Source: Trebouxia sp. TZW2008 (Eukaryota > Chlorophyta > Trebouxiophyceae > Trebouxiales > Trebouxiaceae). From it: DNA of 64,000 nucleotides. Position numbers and translations under genes: made by a program. The stretch is taken from the NCBI GenBank assembly GCA_002118135.1, contig BDIU01000054.1, positions 62,001-126,000 on the forward strand, read 5' to 3'. Within the stretch, counting starts at the first letter, position 1; every line of letters begins with the position of its first letter. Of this stretch, positions 45,201 to 55,661 are shown piece by piece. The notes beneath the pieces were generated by a model. That model was given only the letters and a program-made list of their open reading frames with translations, ran no database searches and was not told where the DNA came from.

Positions 45201-47653
45201 TTGCTGATTCATCCCTTTACACGCCTGAGGATGCATTCCAGATTGCCAGTGACAATGCAGCATATCGGATCGGTTTGAAACTTGTATGACCCCAATTCTT
45301 GACTATGTTTGCAGGCATCATTTCGGAAGGCAGCATTGGATGCTATTTTGGGTCCCTGTTTGAGAACATGTCTGATAGTCAGTGGCAAGGCTGTATCAGA
45401 GAATCTTCAAAGGGTTTAAGAATTTCCCATGTGCAAAGTCATCACATCTTTACAGATGAAAATGACAGATTCCAACATGCATTTTTGCTGACAGCATTGC
45501 AGAGTGCAGCATTGTATGCTATTTTGGGTCCCTATCTGAGAACATATTCCAGATAGCCAGCGAGCACACTATAACACACTACCTTGGAAAACTCACAGCC
45601 TTTGAGTTTCGAGTATGTTCAACACGTTTTACACTGATTTTGATAGTTTGTACATATATGCAGGCATCATTCCAGAGTGCAGCATTGTGTGCTATTTTGG
45701 GTCCCTGTCTGAGAACATATCCCAGATAGCCAGCGGCAAGGCTGGTCCCTCGGGCAAGGTGACCTACATCCTGGTGGGCATCACAGTCTTCTTCATGTTG
45801 GCAGCCGTCACGTGGTCCACCTTTGTTGTCAGGTATGTCATGACACACTATACTTTTTGAGTGATGTAGATCTGTGCATGCAACAGCAAGTCATTGGCAA
45901 GTAGGAGGAGCATACTCTGAGTCAACCCAATGAGACGTCACATTGTAAACTTTGTCTTAGTGCTCATTGGCTCAAGTGTCAGGCCCCACCTGTACCCCAG
46001 CTCTACCCCCAGGCATTGCACATCTTGATCCTATAACTCTTCTTCTGTTGCAGGAGGTCAGGGCAGAAGCTGACATGGCCTTCACTTCAGCAGGGTCCCT
46101 TGTGCCAGGGGTTTGGGGTCTGGGGTCTGGGGTACGCCGGGGGTATTGCAGGCGCACCACTACTTCTTCTTCTTCTTCTCGGGTGCTGCAGGAGGGCAAT
46201 GCCAGGGTAGAAGCTAACATGGCCCTCACTCCAGCAGTGTCTGCTGTGCCAGACTCCCCCCTTCCCACTCCCCTCTAGTGGCCCCGCCTCATCCCTGCAT
46301 TTTCTTCCTGTCACTCTTCTTCTGCTGCAGGAGGGCAATGGCCAGGGCAGAAGCTGGCATGGTCCTCACTCCGGCAGGGTCTGCTGTGAAAGACACCCCC
46401 ACATCCCTGTAATGATCCCGGTCCAACCCTACATCTTCTTCCTGTCACTCTTCTTCTGCTGCAGGAGGGCAATGGCCAGGGCAGAAGCTGGGATGGCCCT
46501 CACTCAGGCAGGGTCTGCTGAACCAGGCCCCCAGTGTCCCTCCCATGATCCTGCCCCATTCCTATATCTTCTTCTTGTCACTCTTCTTCTGCTGCAGGAG
46601 GGCAATGGCCAGGGCAGAAGCTGACATGGCCCTCACTCCAGCAGGATCCCCTGTACCAGACCCCCCCTACGCCCCTGCCCCGCCCCTAGCCAATGGATCT
46701 GCTGACATGGAAGATGATGAAGAGGCACAGATGCTGTCAGGCCCGGTATGCTCATGTACTGGCTCCATGTCTTGCCCAGCATGTGCAACACAATTTTACT
46801 GCGTAGCATTGAGTGCATGTATTAATGCATGTATTCATTTTAGTGTTTGTTTCCTTATGCTCAGAAGGCAGGCTTTGCGACCCAGCAGCATATAGGTACA
46901 TATGGTGTTTACCTCCTGATGCTCAGAAGGCAGGTTTTGCGACCCAGCAGCTAGGTACATATAGTGTTTGTCTCCTTATGCTCAGAAGGCAGGTTTTGCG
47001 ACCCAGCAGCTAGGTACATATAGTGTTTGTCTTCTGATGCTGGGAATGCAGGCTTTGCAACCCAGCAGCTAGGTACATATAGACTAGCATGTGCAGAACA
47101 TATGTAATGCCTAGCATGTGCAACACAAACAGTCATGATGCCTGCTTATGCACGCTTTCCCTCTCTTGGCTTGTTTCTGAAACGCTGACGCATCGCTCAG
47201 TCGCAACCTGCCTTCGCACCACTATTGACAAGGATGCATGCAATGAACGAAGCAAATCTGAAAACCCTGATAAGTTGTCAAATATCTGCAGAAATGTGTT
47301 GTGCTTGCTGCAGACAAGTCGTCTATCACACATTCATCCTGGTCAATGGGGCATGCGCTCCCTATCTGGTTGACACATAGGCATTCACACCGTGCGGCAC
47401 ATGCAGTCAGCCTCGCTGGCTGGCTGAAGCATGCAAAAGATTGTGTTATCTTCTTCTTCTACCCCTACTTCTTCTCAGCTTGTTGTGCTTGCTGCAGACA
47501 AGTCATTTGCCTAGCCAGCCTCTGAAGCACCGTTCCAGATCTGCTGGGGGCTTTTTAGATTCTCCTAGATCTGAAGAGTCGCCATGGAGCCCTCACGACT
47601 CACCAACACGGCAGCCTTTGAGGGACAAGGCGTCTGCTTTGTCCTACGTATGA
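42272..47653 (+). CDS. VTT-domain (DedA/TVP38/TMEM64-like) membrane protein
   Basis: Eight exons in phase: 42272-42454, 42550-42663, 43431-43579, 43827-43898, 44534-44736, 45664-45832, 46598-46745, 47498-47653 (TGA); 397 aa. Seen: an acidic Ser/Pro-rich N-tail, TM segment ALILAIIITLIVLVSV, the VTT core with VALFLPGVIFILGAGFVFG, GLLAVWVGGAVGQPLAFLLA, REGWKLLLLLRLSPMVPYNL, CYFGSL, then a TM segment YILVGITVFFMLAAVTWSTF and a cytosolic tail rich in Pro, Ser and acidic residues. VTT proteins of the secretory pathway act as lipid scramblases or trafficking factors; which role applies here is unknown. Divergent from ESV1, converges on MON1. Introns carry many echo exons. Confidence 0.9.
44379..44492 (+). 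repeat. Echo of the 5' half of VTT exon 5
   Basis: It repeats the acceptor 'ccag|gtacttg' and RYLLRDAMASMLRARWKKWD-like codons through REGWKLLLLLR, but not the SPMVPYN end. One small frame change (ATCTTGGACACA to ACCTTGCATACT) keeps it open. Confidence 0.92.
44796..44995 (+). repeat. Two echoes of the 3' end of VTT exon 5
   Basis: About 44796-44873 repeats LLNIAMATTKMHFVT with a one-base gain before the donor ttggtgagg. About 44948-44990 is a more diverged copy of KMHFVTFTVVSAFG. Confidence 0.88.
45312..45562 (+). repeat. Two echoes of the 5' part of VTT exon 6
   Basis: About 45312-45385 reads GIISEGSIGCYFGSLFENMS and about 45490-45560 reads QSAALYAILGPYLRTYSR (shifted). Both precede the real exon (GIIPECSIVCYFGSLSENIS). 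Period about 175 bp. Confidence 0.92.
46050..46535 (+). repeat. Four echoes of the 5' end of VTT exon 7
   Basis: Copies at about 46052-46135, 46190-46260, 46329-46395 and 46463-46530 share the polypyrimidine tract, ctgcag acceptor and R(R)AMARAEAxMALTxAGS codons. None reaches the ADMEDDEEAQML end of exon 46598-46745. Period about 135 bp. Confidence 0.93.
46850..47080. repeat. Four tandem ~65-bp units in VTT intron 7
   Basis: 'tgctcagaaggcaggttttgcgacccagcagctaggtacatatagtgtttgtctcc' recurs with small changes. Confidence 0.93.
47300..47345 (+). repeat. Echo of the acceptor of VTT exon 8
   Basis: 'ttgtgcttgctgcagacaagtc' is repeated ahead of the real exon at 47498, then diverges. Confidence 0.85.
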
Positions 47654-48178
47654 AGTGCACATCATCGCATGCACTGATTGTGGCTATGCCTTTGTACATT
47701 TGAATTTCGCAACCTGAGCGCTGCAAATCCTCCCTTCATTGAGAAGCCGAACTGTGTGGCATTTGCGCTTAAGCTGAGCGTTGAACAAACTCTACCTGAG
47801 CGTCAAACACGAATTCTCTATTGCAATCGGTTGTTTCCATATACCGATGGTGCGATTTTGATGATTACGGCAACATCTGCAATCGGCACCTGAACCTTTA
47901 CATGATTTTTCAAGATTTCCGTGCGTCGCCTCATGATCATGACCCAACGATGCATGAAACCTGAGCTGTTTTCTTAGTGCATGCCTTTTCAGCCGCTGTT
48001 AAAAACACAGGTTTGATTACATTGGACTGGTCTTGATGACGGCTGAAAACCCAAACGGTTGAGTTCTTGCAGCAATTGTCTCATTTTGGCCCTGAAATGT
48101 TTCAACATGAAAGTTTCATCATACCGGTACGTCGTGGGTCAAGTCATGTCTTTTGGAAGAACAATTGTATGCATTCAT
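47654..48178. other. Intergenic between converging VTT gene and MON1
   Basis: Both 3' untranslated regions should lie here. No gene or repeat recognised. Confidence 0.6.
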
Positions 48179-51100
48179 TCACAACGGCATGAAAAGAGAA
48201 GGCTGTTGTCCTTTGATCCAAACGCTCAGCCGATGACAAGTCCTTGTAGCTGTCTCTTTGTCAGTCATTGCGTCGAACAATGCATACAACTCATATTCTG
48301 GGCCTGCATATGCCAAAGCTGTCATTCTGCCATCAGCATTCCAGTGCACTTGCTGCTGTAATGTCTGTTGGGGCTTTGAGCCAAGGCTAGTCGCACTTGC
48401 AGTAGCAACTGCAGACGCATGGGGCTTCAGCCTCTGAGTCATGGCTGTGTGGACAGTAGCATACCGCTGCAAAGCCACCTGCAACAGCATTGTGAGTCTG
48501 TGTTACAGTGTAGCTGTGTAATACTGTGTAAAGGTGTGACTCAGCATGCCCTTGGGACATTGCCTGTTTAGTCATAGCTTTTAGTGTCCTGCCAAGGATA
48601 TAGCGGATGGCACAGGTACTTGTTGCATGGCAGGAATGCAGGGAGAAAGCATAGCAGGAGAGAATGCAGCATGATGCATCAGAAGAAACAGCAACGCAAG
48701 AGGCAGACACCTGTTGCGTAACAATTGCAGTTGCACAACCCCAAGAGGGGATAGAGCAATCTCGTTCCCTGCTTTGTCTACCTGTTGCATAGCGGGGCTG
48801 TCCAATGGCGCCGCAAAAGCAGGCGTGATGATTTGCGCTCTGGTTGGGGATTTGAAGAGGAAGTGCAGCAGGGGGGTCACCCCAACCTGACCCCCGCCAC
48901 ATTGGGAGGGTAGGCCTGCAATGCTCAGCAGACCCTCCCCATCCTGGTTTTCAACTGTGCTCACTACTGCCTGCAAATTGCCAGGGTTTGGTTTTGAAGT
49001 CTATGTCCTGAATGTTCAGAGTAGCATGCTGATTTGTGTTGGCACAAAATGGCTTTGGAAAGCACTGGAGGTGAGTCATTGATTCTGTATGCACCTAGCA
49101 GGGTCATGGAACATGGACAAACAGCAGGCAGACGATGAGAATGATGATAGCAATGATGACGACATCGAGGATGACCCTGGACGATCAAACTCACCAAACT
49201 ATTGCTTGATTGATGCATCAATTGATGCATCAATTGATGACCAGTTAACCAACTTACTGCTTCAGCAGAGCCGCACCTGCAGCACTCCAGACTGCTTGCA
49301 CTGACGCTCAACTTCCTGCGCAGCTTCTGCCAGCAAGAAGAAGGAGTCCGGTTTGGCTGAAAGCAGGACTAGGCACAAATTGCTGTCCTGCACAGTTTGC
49401 ACAACATTGTGAAAGCCATTGTCAGTCCAAAGGGTGAAAAAGTCAACAATTTGGAACATGGGTGATGAGGCCTGCTCATTGCATGCAAAAACATGCAAGG
49501 TGAATGACAATGGCTGCTCCTGCATGCAAACATTCTACTGAATGCTCTAAGCGACAATTCAGACTGCAGGAATAAGGGAGGAGAGATAGAAGCTGCTCAC
49601 CGCATGTCGGTATTGCACGTAAGCGTGCAGAACTGGTTGAAGCGCAGTAGGCACACCTGGGTCTGAGAAGTTCATGAGATATGGAAACATGTTACAGAAG
49701 CTGCTCACCGCATGTAAGTACTGCACGTAGGCATGCAGGAAAGCTGAGGGGTTGAAGTGCGGCAAGCAGACTGGCGTGAAGGTCTGCGCCTGCTTGAAGG
49801 ATTCATTGGAACGAACCAAATTGGCCAGCAGGAGCACATCGTGAGGGTGCAGCATGTGGGCTCGTGACTGAGCGACGGCTACAATAGCTTTCTGAGTCAG
49901 GAGCACTCCAAACAATGCTCCTGCACTCTGCACTGCATGGGTCAGCTGTTGAAACTCACAGTCACTGTTCCCGTGCATCACTCCATTTTGCAGGAGTTGC
50001 TAGGCCCTTGAGCCAGACTGTGCGATGTCTTATGAACTCTTGACTGAGCAACGGCTATGATGGCTTTATGAGTCAGTTGCACGCCAAACAAGGCTCCTGC
50101 AGTCTGCACTGCATGCGTCAGCTGATAAGCAAAGGATAATGGGAAGAGTCTCTGTGATGCCTGTGTGCCAGTTGCGCAGCTTTGGACTGAGCGATGCTTA
50201 CGTTGGCTTTTTGAGTCCTGAACCATGCTCCTGCAGCACTGCATTTGTCAGCTGATTGGCCACGGACCGCATGACTGTCTCGAGCAGGCAGACAGGCAGG
50301 CAGGCAAACAGACAGGCAGGCAAGCAGGCAGGCAGGCAGGAAGGCGGGCGGGCAAGCAGGAAGGGAGGCGGGGTGGCATGTCACTGGGAGCCATCTCTAG
50401 GGAATGCCATGAGACCATCTCCCTTGCCATGAACCGCATCAATGGTGAGATACCCTCTCTGCTTGCCATACGCTTGTAGCAGTAGGCAGCAAGGAAGCAA
50501 GCAAGCAATCAGGCAGGCAGGCAAGCAAACAAGCCAGCAAGCAATGCAAAGGAAGTAATGCTAAGCAGTGTCTGCAGGTTGAACACAGAGCGGGTCACCT
50601 TGACAGCGCTCTGCAAGAAGACCAAAGCAGAATGTCTCAGGCTGCTCTTCAGTGGCAAGGGCACCAGACAGGTGAGCAGCGCCGAAGGATCTGACTCAAA
50701 TGAGTTGACCAGGGACGTCAGCACATGACTCGTTGAGCCTGCAATGATTGATCAAATGGCTGATTCTTGTCATAAAAGGCGACAACACCAGGCAGGCAAG
50801 CAAACAAAGCCAAACGGTCTGACACAAATGGGCTGCCTAAGGGAATCAGCACATGCCTCATCAACCCTGCAAGATGGCATCAAGTCACTCAAGTACGAAA
50901 AAAGCTGCTCTCGTTTTAGTTTCAAGAGAAAAAGGTTACAATATACAGTGCATTCTTTTTGATTTTCCAATATCTTTCTTCGGTCACAAAGGGCAAGCAG
51001 AGCAGGCAAGCAAGCAAGCAATCAATAAGGCCACATAGTCAATGTAAATGTGTATGCCGGAGACTGTTAGCGATGCGACAGCACTTTGCAAAGCCAGCAG

Positions 51101-54100
51101 TGCTGTGCATTGCAACATTCCATGTTGTGATAGCAAAGCTTCAGGCCGCTCTTCAGCATGCCTCTAAGCAGGTTGCATAGAGGCGCCTATGACTGATGCA
51201 TTGACTTATTTGACTTGTGCTTGTGAAAATGCAAGATGCACGATGCAAGATGCAATAAATATGCTCCTCACTATATGACAAATGCAGCCTGTGCTTTACC
51301 TAGCAGCTTGCGAGCGTCATAGCTAGGGTTCTTGGCAAACGTCTTGTCCACACTGCTGGTTAGTATAGACAGGATCTGGGCATGGATTAGTCGCAGCTGA
51401 CTAAGCAGCACTGCCTCTGGTTCACCAGTTGCAGAGGCCATGACGAAGATGAACGGGCCCCTCTCCAGGAACACTATGCAATGCTTGCCTGCCCTGCAGC
51501 CAAGATCAAACATCAACAGTCAATACTCCTTGTGAGCAACATCACACAATGTTTGAGCTGAACTCTGCAATGATCATCAACATCAACTACGACTGCAAGG
51601 AAGATAAACTGCCCCCTCTTCAGGAACACTATGCAGTGCTTGCCTGCCTTGCATCCCAGAACAGATGTGACAAACTGATATCAAACCCTGAAATCTTTGT
51701 TACTGGTCTGCATGGATAACTTAGACAACATGTCAATGGTCATCAACTTCAGTGCAGACCAATTGTTGTTGGAGACAGGTTGCTGAGAGAGCTGGGTTAC
51801 AAGCCTCCTTGTCCAAGAAGCTGGTTGGTAGCAATGAAACTTCAGTACCACAAAGAAAGCAAGTCTTGAGAGTCTATGTTGAGACAATTATCAGCAGCTT
51901 GAACACACCGTCAGCTTCTGCATCAAGCTGCATGCCACCACACATACTAATGCACCTGATTTCTAGTCAAACTGGTTGGAGACAGTTGATTGCTCCAGTA
52001 CGTGCCTAGCTGGGCCTGCTGAGCCACGCCTAGCACACGTTTAGAATGGAATGAAATGATTTCTAATGCATTGAACAATCCTTGCCTGCCATCAGCACAC
52101 AACACAACAACATCATTTCTTTATTCCCAATTTTAACATTGTCAATTGAAAGCTTGGGCTTGTGCTCCAGTTGCTCCGATTGCTGCTGCCTGCTGCTGCT
52201 GCTGCTGCTGCTGCTGCACCATTTGCTGACTTCACCACCAGTGTAGACTGCACTGCTGACTACAAAAGCTATGCTTGTACCAGGACACTCACTGCTGTTA
52301 AGTACAAGGATTTGACTGGGCTGCTTTGTATGTCACTTGCTTTGTTGCAGGCAGGGCACTGCTAAGAGTGTTTGACTTTGATTGGTTGATGTTTTGGTTG
52401 ATGTTGATCGTTAATTGATGGTTGATGTTTGAGTTTAGGGTTATGGTTTGGTTTAGGTTGGTTGATGTTTTGACAACTGCTTCAGTATGCCAGTCACTGT
52501 AGGTTATGTGATAGGAGAAATCTGCACTCAAGGGTAAACCGTTGAGTTCAGATTGCCTGTAGCCCACAAATTACAAGAGCAGCATTCTGATGCAGTCCCC
52601 AAAATATGTAAGCAGTGCTCAGCCTGGGCACCTTCAGAAAGGCTTCACACCATGTCACAAAAGGGTCCTTGCATGCATAGCTTTTCTTTGAGAGCAGCAA
52701 CATGTTATTGACGCTAGCACAATCACAAACCAAGCAGCTGTAGAAGCACCTGATGAATTGCATGGTAGCTCCCTTGTACAAGGCTTGTGAAAGCTTGGAC
52801 GTCATTCAACAGATCTTACACGCTTGTTGTTCCGTGCAGTGCTGTGCTTTATGATTGACAACTTGAACTAAGCAGCTGACACCATGCCTGATGGATTGCA
52901 CGGTGCCTCCCTTGTCACAAACTAAGCTTGTGAGGGCTTGTACCACCCCCACGAGCCCTGCTAGGGCATTCTCATTCCCATGCCAATAGGATTCACACAA
53001 TGTCACACAAAGATCTTTGCTTGCGGGCTTTCTTTTGAGAGCAGAATCATGTTTCTGAGACCAGCACAATTCGATAAGGAGCTTGAGACCCAACTGATTG
53101 CGCACGCAATGTCTTGCTTGCTCAGAGGTGTAAGGGCTTCGCCATAAGAGTGACAGCAACTGTGGCTACATCTGATGCATTGCGTGGTGTCTTCCCTTGT
53201 CAAGGACAAGAGACGCATGGGTTTGACCATAGGAGTGTGAGCAGCTGTAGTCACACCTGACTGATTGCATGGTGTCTCCTTTATCATGGACAAAAGATGT
53301 GAGAGCTTGGACCACCCCCATGAGCCCCGCTAGGGCATTCTCATCTCCATGCAACGTCCAAATGGGCTTGCCAGCATTGCTCAGCACCAACACATGCTTT
53401 CTGCGCTGCCGCCATAACGGTCCTAGGTGCTCCTCAGGTTCCTGCAGATTGCTGCCACTTGTGCTTGCTTCTCCATGCGACTTTTGACGCTGCCCGTGAG
53501 ACTCTCGCCGCTGCCCATCTGTTTGCTGCTGATTGCTGCCACTTCTGCTTGCTTGCTCATGAGTTTCTTGACGTTGGGCATCTGGTTGCTGCTGACTGCG
53601 GCTGCTTGAGCTTGCTTTCTCACGAAAGTCTGGAAACACAGGGTGCTGCTGATTGCTGCCACTTGTGCTGGCTTCTGCATGAGAGTCTTCAAATTGATTG
53701 CTGCTGCTTGTGCTTGCTTCCGCATGAGATGTTTGAGGCTCTGGCTGCTGCTGATCGATGCCGATCTTGCTTGCTTGCCCGTGATCATCGGGTTGCCGCT
53801 CATGTGGCTGCTGCTGATGAAGACCGCTCGTGCTTGTGTCCCTGTGGGACTCTTGATCCTCTGAATGAGCTGAACTCACTGACTGCTGCCAATTGCTGCT
53901 GCTTGTGCTTGCTTCCCTGTGAGAGTTTTGGCACTGCCCATCAGCTTGCTGCTGATTGCTGCTGCTTCCTTTGTTGTGAGAGTTTCCATGCTCTGAATGA
54001 CCTAAGTCCACTGGTGGCTGCTGATTGCTTGTGCTTGCGTGCCCATGAGACTTTTGATGCTCTGAAGCAGCTGATTCAAGTTGCGCAACTTGTGCATCAG

Positions 54101-55298
54101 CACGATCTGTGCCTTGGCTGGGAGCTGCCTCCTGTGAAGGAGTGGCTGAGCCGTGACTGTTTGAGTGTTGACTGGGTGAGTTTTCAACAGATGAGTCTTG
54201 TAAACCCTGCTGAGGCGTGCTTGTGGTCGCTCGTTGCTCACGCCCTGCACCTGTCTTTGTGGATGAGTCATCAGGGTCAACAAGTGAGACATCAGCATCT
54301 GCAAGAGGTTCTGCTGTACCAGCCCTGAACGATGAGTCATCAGGCTCAACAGGAGATGACTCAGCTTCTGCAAGAGGTGCTGCCACACCAGTCCTGTGTG
54401 ATGAGTCATCAGGCTCAACAGAAGATGACCCAGCATCTACGAGAGGCTCTGCTGCATTAGATCTGCTGAATGACTCATTTGTCTCCACAGGAGATGAAAC
54501 AGCATCTGCAATGGTATCTGCTACAATCTGCGAAGTGACATGGCCTCCCATCTCTTGTGCAGTTGGCATTGCAGCATCCTGATTCTGGGCGGCATGGGCT
54601 TCTGGTATTGGTGTTTCAGACTCCTGATCTGCAAGAGACAGGGAGCATATTCAAGCATGTGTGACTTGACATGCATGGCTATAGACCTTGCCTGACTAAT
54701 TTCATGTTGGAGAAGCTGATTTCATCAGTTTCGCCTTTGTTCCATGCAATCAATCTGAGGCTTGAGGCATGACATGTACTGTCTTTGCTTCTGGGACTCA
54801 CCACCAGCTTGGGCAATTTCAACCTCACCACTGCCCGGTGTGGTGCTTGCAAGGGTCTCCTTACGGAGGGATGCTTTCAAGCTGCTGCTGACAGGACTAG
54901 GCTTTGCAAGAAGGTCAGCCGTCGCTTGCTTGCCCTTCGCAGGACTGCGCGGTGGGCTTGTTGTGCGACTGCTGCTTGCTGACATGGAACCTCTGGTGAA
55001 CAGCGCTGAGCGCTGGCCCAACAGAAGCTGCATAGACACGCGTTGGTCAACATGTCGGGTGTTTTGACCATGGTTCGAGGATGCATTACATTACAAGATG
55101 CAACTATAGCACCGAGGCTGTGAGTCAGGAGCCGTGCAGCACCTGAGCGGTCAAGGAGTCGTCGCTGCCCGTGCTTGATTTGGGTGACACAGATTCAGCG
55201 TCGTCAGTTGGGACCTGAGGACCAGCTGGGCGGAGGCTTTCTAATTCGACAGAAGCGTCCTCAGCGGTGAGATGACGAGCGGATCCGCGTGAGGACAT
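48179..55298 (-). CDS. MON1: MON1, subunit of the Mon1-Ccz1 Rab7 exchange factor
   Basis: Nine exons in phase: 55298-55143, 55027-54802, 54628-53257, 51493-51300, 50738-50599, 49927-49709, 49387-49277, 48970-48782, 48478-48179 (TGA); 968 aa. MON1 with CCZ1 activates Rab7 on endosomes and vacuoles. Seen longin-domain motifs: HVLVLSNAGKPIWTLHGDEN, AGLMGVVQALTSFV, CIVFLERGPFIFVMAS, LLSQLRLIHAQILSILT, FAKNPSYDARKLLG, then QKAIVAVAQSRAHMLHPHD, VLLLANLVRSNESF, FTPVCLPHFNPSAFLHAYV, LCLVLLSAKPDSFF, and the C-terminal ELYALFDAMTDKETA. It is longer than usual because exons 1-3 encode ~530 residues of Ser/Gln/Asp-rich disordered sequence with internal repeats. Start chosen at ATG 55298 (MSSRGSARHLTAED), the first ATG in the frame that splices on. 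Divergent from CBSX. Confidence 0.94.
48610..48725 (-). repeat. Short echoes of the 3' end of MON1 exon 8
   Basis: 'CCATGCAACAA|gtacctg' near 48632-48610 and a related cluster near 48715 resemble the exon end PAMQQ with donor GTAGAC at 48782. Confidence 0.6.
49595..49695 (-). repeat. Echo of the 3' end of MON1 exon 6
   Basis: It reads TALQPVLHAYVQYRHA with the donor gcg|gtgagc, copying NPSAFLHAYVQYLHA of the exon end at 49709. Confidence 0.92.
50025..50270 (-). repeat. Two echoes of the 5' end of MON1 exon 6
   Basis: About 50125-50030 reads QTAGALFGVQLTHKAIIAVA and QSR, open. About 50265-50180 is a diverged copy ending VSIAQSKAAQL. The real exon reads SAGALFGVLLTQKAIVAVAQ. Confidence 0.92.
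50280..50350. repeat. GGCA tetranucleotide microsatellite
   Basis: aggc/aagc/aaac tetramers in MON1 intron 5. Shorter runs of the same unit lie at about 50495-50545 and 50995-51025. Confidence 0.95.
50815..50885 (-). repeat. Echo of the 5' end of MON1 exon 5
   Basis: It repeats 'ttgcag|gxttgatgagxcatgtgctga' around the exon 5 start (50738), then diverges. Confidence 0.8.
51605..51665 (-). repeat. Echo of the 5' end of MON1 exon 4
   Basis: It repeats KHCIVFLKRGQF and the acceptor-side sequence. The real exon starts at 51493. Confidence 0.88.
52190..52216. repeat. (CTG)n microsatellite
   Basis: Pure gct/ctg triplets in MON1 intron 3. Confidence 0.95.
52368..52470. repeat. GGTTGATGTTT low-complexity repeat
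   Basis: About seven imperfect copies of ggttgatgtt(t) in MON1 intron 3. Confidence 0.88.
52740..53215 (-). repeat. Three echoes of the 3' end of MON1 exon 3
   Basis: About 52995-52900 reads HGNENALAGLVGVVQALTSL, VCDKGGTVQSIRHG. Shorter copies lie at about 53215-53165 (DKGRHHAMHQM) and 52805-52740. The real exon end reads DKGDTMQSVR at 53257. Confidence 0.9.
53440..54480 (-). repeat. Coding repeats in the MON1 N-terminal region
   Basis: Two families inside exon 3. About three to four ~21-residue units of the type AEPLADAxSSxVEPDDSS lie at about 54480-54260. About a dozen units of the type SHxEASTSxSNQQQ lie at about 54080-53440. Predicted disordered; not part of the conserved MON1 fold. Confidence 0.9.
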
Positions 55299-55661
55299 GT
55301 GGGACAGAGTCCGTGTTGATCATGCCAACGCTGACTTCACAGTGTGCAATACCAGCAACATCTCCTGTCTTGGCCTGAGTGTGTGCGCTGCTCACACTCG
55401 ACAATAAATTGCTTTTCTGCGATCTTTGTGGGCGGCATCGACGGGCGCGTAAGCATCTGAGGCGATCATGACATGCTACGCACACACGCGTGTACGGGGA
55501 ACGCTACGGAGGACGTCTACGGTAGGCGTACTGCTTACACATGAGAATCTAAATTATGGCGTAGGGACCACACGTGCGATCAATGTTGCTCGGAATCGAG
55601 TTCAGCGAACGCGACAAGTTGTCCAAATTTCTCTGACTTGACAGCGTCCTGAGTCATCAAG
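55299..55661. promoter_or_regulatory. Divergent promoter region MON1 / CBSX
   Basis: 363 bp between start codons, CpG-rich, with ctacgg/tacgg words repeated near 55487-55525. No TATA box seen. Inferred shared promoter. Confidence 0.6.

Noticed and set aside
50280..50350. Regular GGCA repeats resembling a CRISPR-like array
   Set aside because: Plain tetranucleotide microsatellite without spacers, in a eukaryotic intron.
52430..52460. Telomere-like words (gtttagggtt) in MON1 intron 3, also near 17540 and 17665
   Set aside because: Single copies of TTTAGGG inside low-complexity or echo sequence; no tandem array, so not an interstitial telomere.
53459..54328. 289-aa open frame on the plus strand (Cys/Leu-rich)
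   Set aside because: Antisense shadow of the MON1 exon 3 repeats; CAG/GAA-rich coding DNA read backwards gives long Cys/Leu frames.
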